From Tolypeutes matacus (taxonomy: Eukaryota > Chordata > Mammalia > Cingulata > Chlamyphoridae): a stretch of 64,000 nt of DNA. The DNA is taken from positions 41,998,591-42,062,590 of the forward strand of contig JAKSZT010053928.1 of the NCBI GenBank assembly GCA_026826555.1. The letters are read 5' to 3'. How positions within the stretch are numbered: the first letter of the stretch is position 1; each line of letters begins with the position of its first letter. The notes under the pieces are model-generated. The model was not told the DNA's origin, made no database searches, and saw only the letters and a program-made list of their open reading frames with translations. Positions 62,303-64,000 of this stretch are shown in pieces. A program made the position numbers and the translations under genes.

Positions 62303-62697
62303 CTCAGTTTTTAGAATTAACGTAATCTACCTTGGAATCCATGACTCTTATAGAAGAACACAGTGATTGTTTCTGTTAAAATGTTTCCATCTCTAACTTC
62401 CAGCAAAGGCATGGAGTTTATGACTAGCATATTTATCATATACTACACTAGAGATGCTTATTAAAGTTCAGATTCTTGTTTTAAGAGTTCCATTTCCATT
62501 TGTTCCAGTCTCTGTCATCAGCAAACTTACGTTAGAAATACAGGGAAGATGTTAAACAGAACAAAAATCTGGGTAAAATATATATAACTAGGCAGAGTAA
62601 CACCATTCCTCAATATTTTTCCTTGTTTCTCTTTTTGTTATGCTAACCTGATTTTTCTACAAATTCTAGGAAGCAAAATAGAGTCATCATCATGTTT

Positions 62698-63155
62698 AAG
62701 TTTCCTGGCTGCTCAAACAAATGCCGTACAATGAGTTGACTTGAACAATAGGAATTTATCGGCTCACAGTTTTGAGTCCAAAATCGAGACATCATTAAGG
62801 CAATGCTTTCTTCCAGAAGACAGACATGTCTGGAGCTGGCTGCCAGTGATCCCTGGTCCTTGGTTTTTCTGGACCAAGGATCATGAGAAGCATGTGGCAA
62901 CCTCTCCTAGCCTCTGCCTTCTCTTCCAGGTTCCACTGATTTTCAGCTTCTGGCTGCTTCCTGTGGCTTTCTTTCTGTGAATTTCATTCTGCTTATAAAG
63001 GACTCCAGTAAGACCCATCCTGATTCAGCTGGGCCACACCTTAACTGAAGTAACCTTATTGAAAGGTCTTACTTAAAATGGGTTCACATCCACAGGAATG
63101 GAGTAAATTTAAGAACATTTTTTCTGGGGTACATAGCTCCAAGTCACCATAATCA
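62698..63155 (-). mobile_element. MaLR-type LTR, minus strand
   Basis: Same layout as the 35.3-kb copy: TTTCCTGGCTGCTCAAACAA..., ...CTGCTTATAAAGGACTCCAG..., ...GGGCCACACCTTAACTGAAG.... The two copies align over their full length. Confidence 0.7.
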
Positions 63156-64000
63156 TATTAAAAACAAAGGACTATATCATTCTGTAAAAGGCATTTATGT
63201 TATAAAATATATGTTATTTCTTAATGTATATCTGATAATAAACATTTATATCACGGTGATTATGCGCAACAAAAAAAACCACCTAATTTTATAATAAAAA
63301 TTGTTTTATGCATTATTAGTTACACTAAGACATGCTTTGGTGACAAATGTGACCAAATAAAACTGGCTGAGGTCTTTGGTCTAGCTTTGTTTTATAATTT
63401 GAAAAGCGGAATGAGACATTCATGTAGAGTATTAAAGTTAAAATGCAATCTCATTTCACTTTGAACAGCATTGAGTTTCATCCCTGAGAATCCATTAAAT
63501 TAATGGTGATCCTAAAATTAAAATTATAAACAGAAACTGATGCATCTGGGTATCTGGAGGGAGTAGGGCTATGTTGGAATTCTCTGTATGGGGTTTGTAT
63601 TATTTTTACAACTGTTGTATAAGTTTGAAATTATTTCAAAATTAAGGAATTTAAAAAATGATTAAAAAACTGAATTCATAGCTTCAAGATATTAAAAACT
63701 CTACCCTAACACAATTAATGGATTCTAAAATCTTCAATCACATAAAATATAGAATTGCACCATTTGGGGGTTAATAGAATGGCTGGAAGGAGTCTGAGGA
63801 GTTGGTCAGCTGGGTGCTCCAGGATCTGGCATTTGTCAACACTCAATAGCCACTGTCTATTTCTGTTTAAATGAGAATGGGAACTATTCCAGGTCCTAAG
63901 GCTGACTGAGATTTCAAGTACCAAAATCAAGATTTCAAAATTAGTTGCTTGGTATTTGTTTTGGCAGTGCAATCTGCCTGGGAGAATACTGGGACTGAGA

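Larger units (their letters stand above)
51963..64000 (-). other. THSD7B intron upstream of exon A (partial)
   Basis: More than 12 kb with no recognisable exon. It carries a dimeric SINE (52.6-52.8 kb), MIR and L2 fossils, two MaLR-like LTRs (59.0 and 62.7 kb), an L1M fragment (61.48-61.91 kb) and a DAS SINE (62.1 kb). The segments 55.3-57.2 kb and 63.2-64.0 kb show nothing I can name. Confidence 0.7.

Overview
This is a piece of mammalian nuclear DNA, almost all intron. The gene is on the minus strand: five internal exons of THSD7B, which encodes a large type I membrane protein built from thrombospondin type-1 repeats. Read in transcript order, the exons are 51962-51771, 49759-49525, 38307-38192, 10240-10111 and 6952-6849. 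Every splice junction has an AG acceptor and a GT donor, the reading phase is consistent across all four introns, and no stop codon interrupts the 259 complete or junction codons. The first and last exons, the transmembrane segment and the promoter lie outside the window. No complete gene, operon or bacterial-type system is present.

The repeats point to a xenarthran (armadillo, sloth or anteater group). There are tRNA-Ala-derived SINEs of the DAS type (3.1, 9.3, 52.6-52.8 and 62.1-62.3 kb), and several copies of a lineage-specific 3' end that I read as a young L1 3' UTR (4.35-5.21, 11.67-12.38, 20.50-20.86, 39.48-40.59, 42.77-43.05 and 43.06-45.36 kb). I cannot resolve armadillo from sloth by eye.

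Layout. 1-6.85 kb: intron after the last exon seen, with a SINE and a twin-primed L1. 6.85-10.24 kb: two exons with a 3.2-kb intron. 10.24-38.19 kb: a 28-kb intron holding an old L1M interrupted by a younger L1, L2, MIR and MER5-like fossils, a pair of related LTR-like repeats (21.4 and 22.9 kb) and a retroviral-type LTR (26.1 kb). 38.2-38.3 kb: one exon. 38.3-49.5 kb: an 11-kb intron dominated by L1 3' ends, a GGGATA satellite with a 10-base assembly gap, and a truncated U4 snRNA retropseudogene. 49.5-52.0 kb: two exons. 52-64 kb: upstream intron with a dimeric SINE, MIR and L2 fossils, MaLR-type LTRs and an old L1M.

The most informative observations are mechanistic scars of retrotransposition: two L1 copies with 5' inversions (twin priming), one provable from a second copy inside the window; target-site duplications around several insertions; and a U4 pseudogene with a perfect 17-bp duplication whose only two recalled differences from U4 are at CpG sites. 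I found no previously undescribed biological system.
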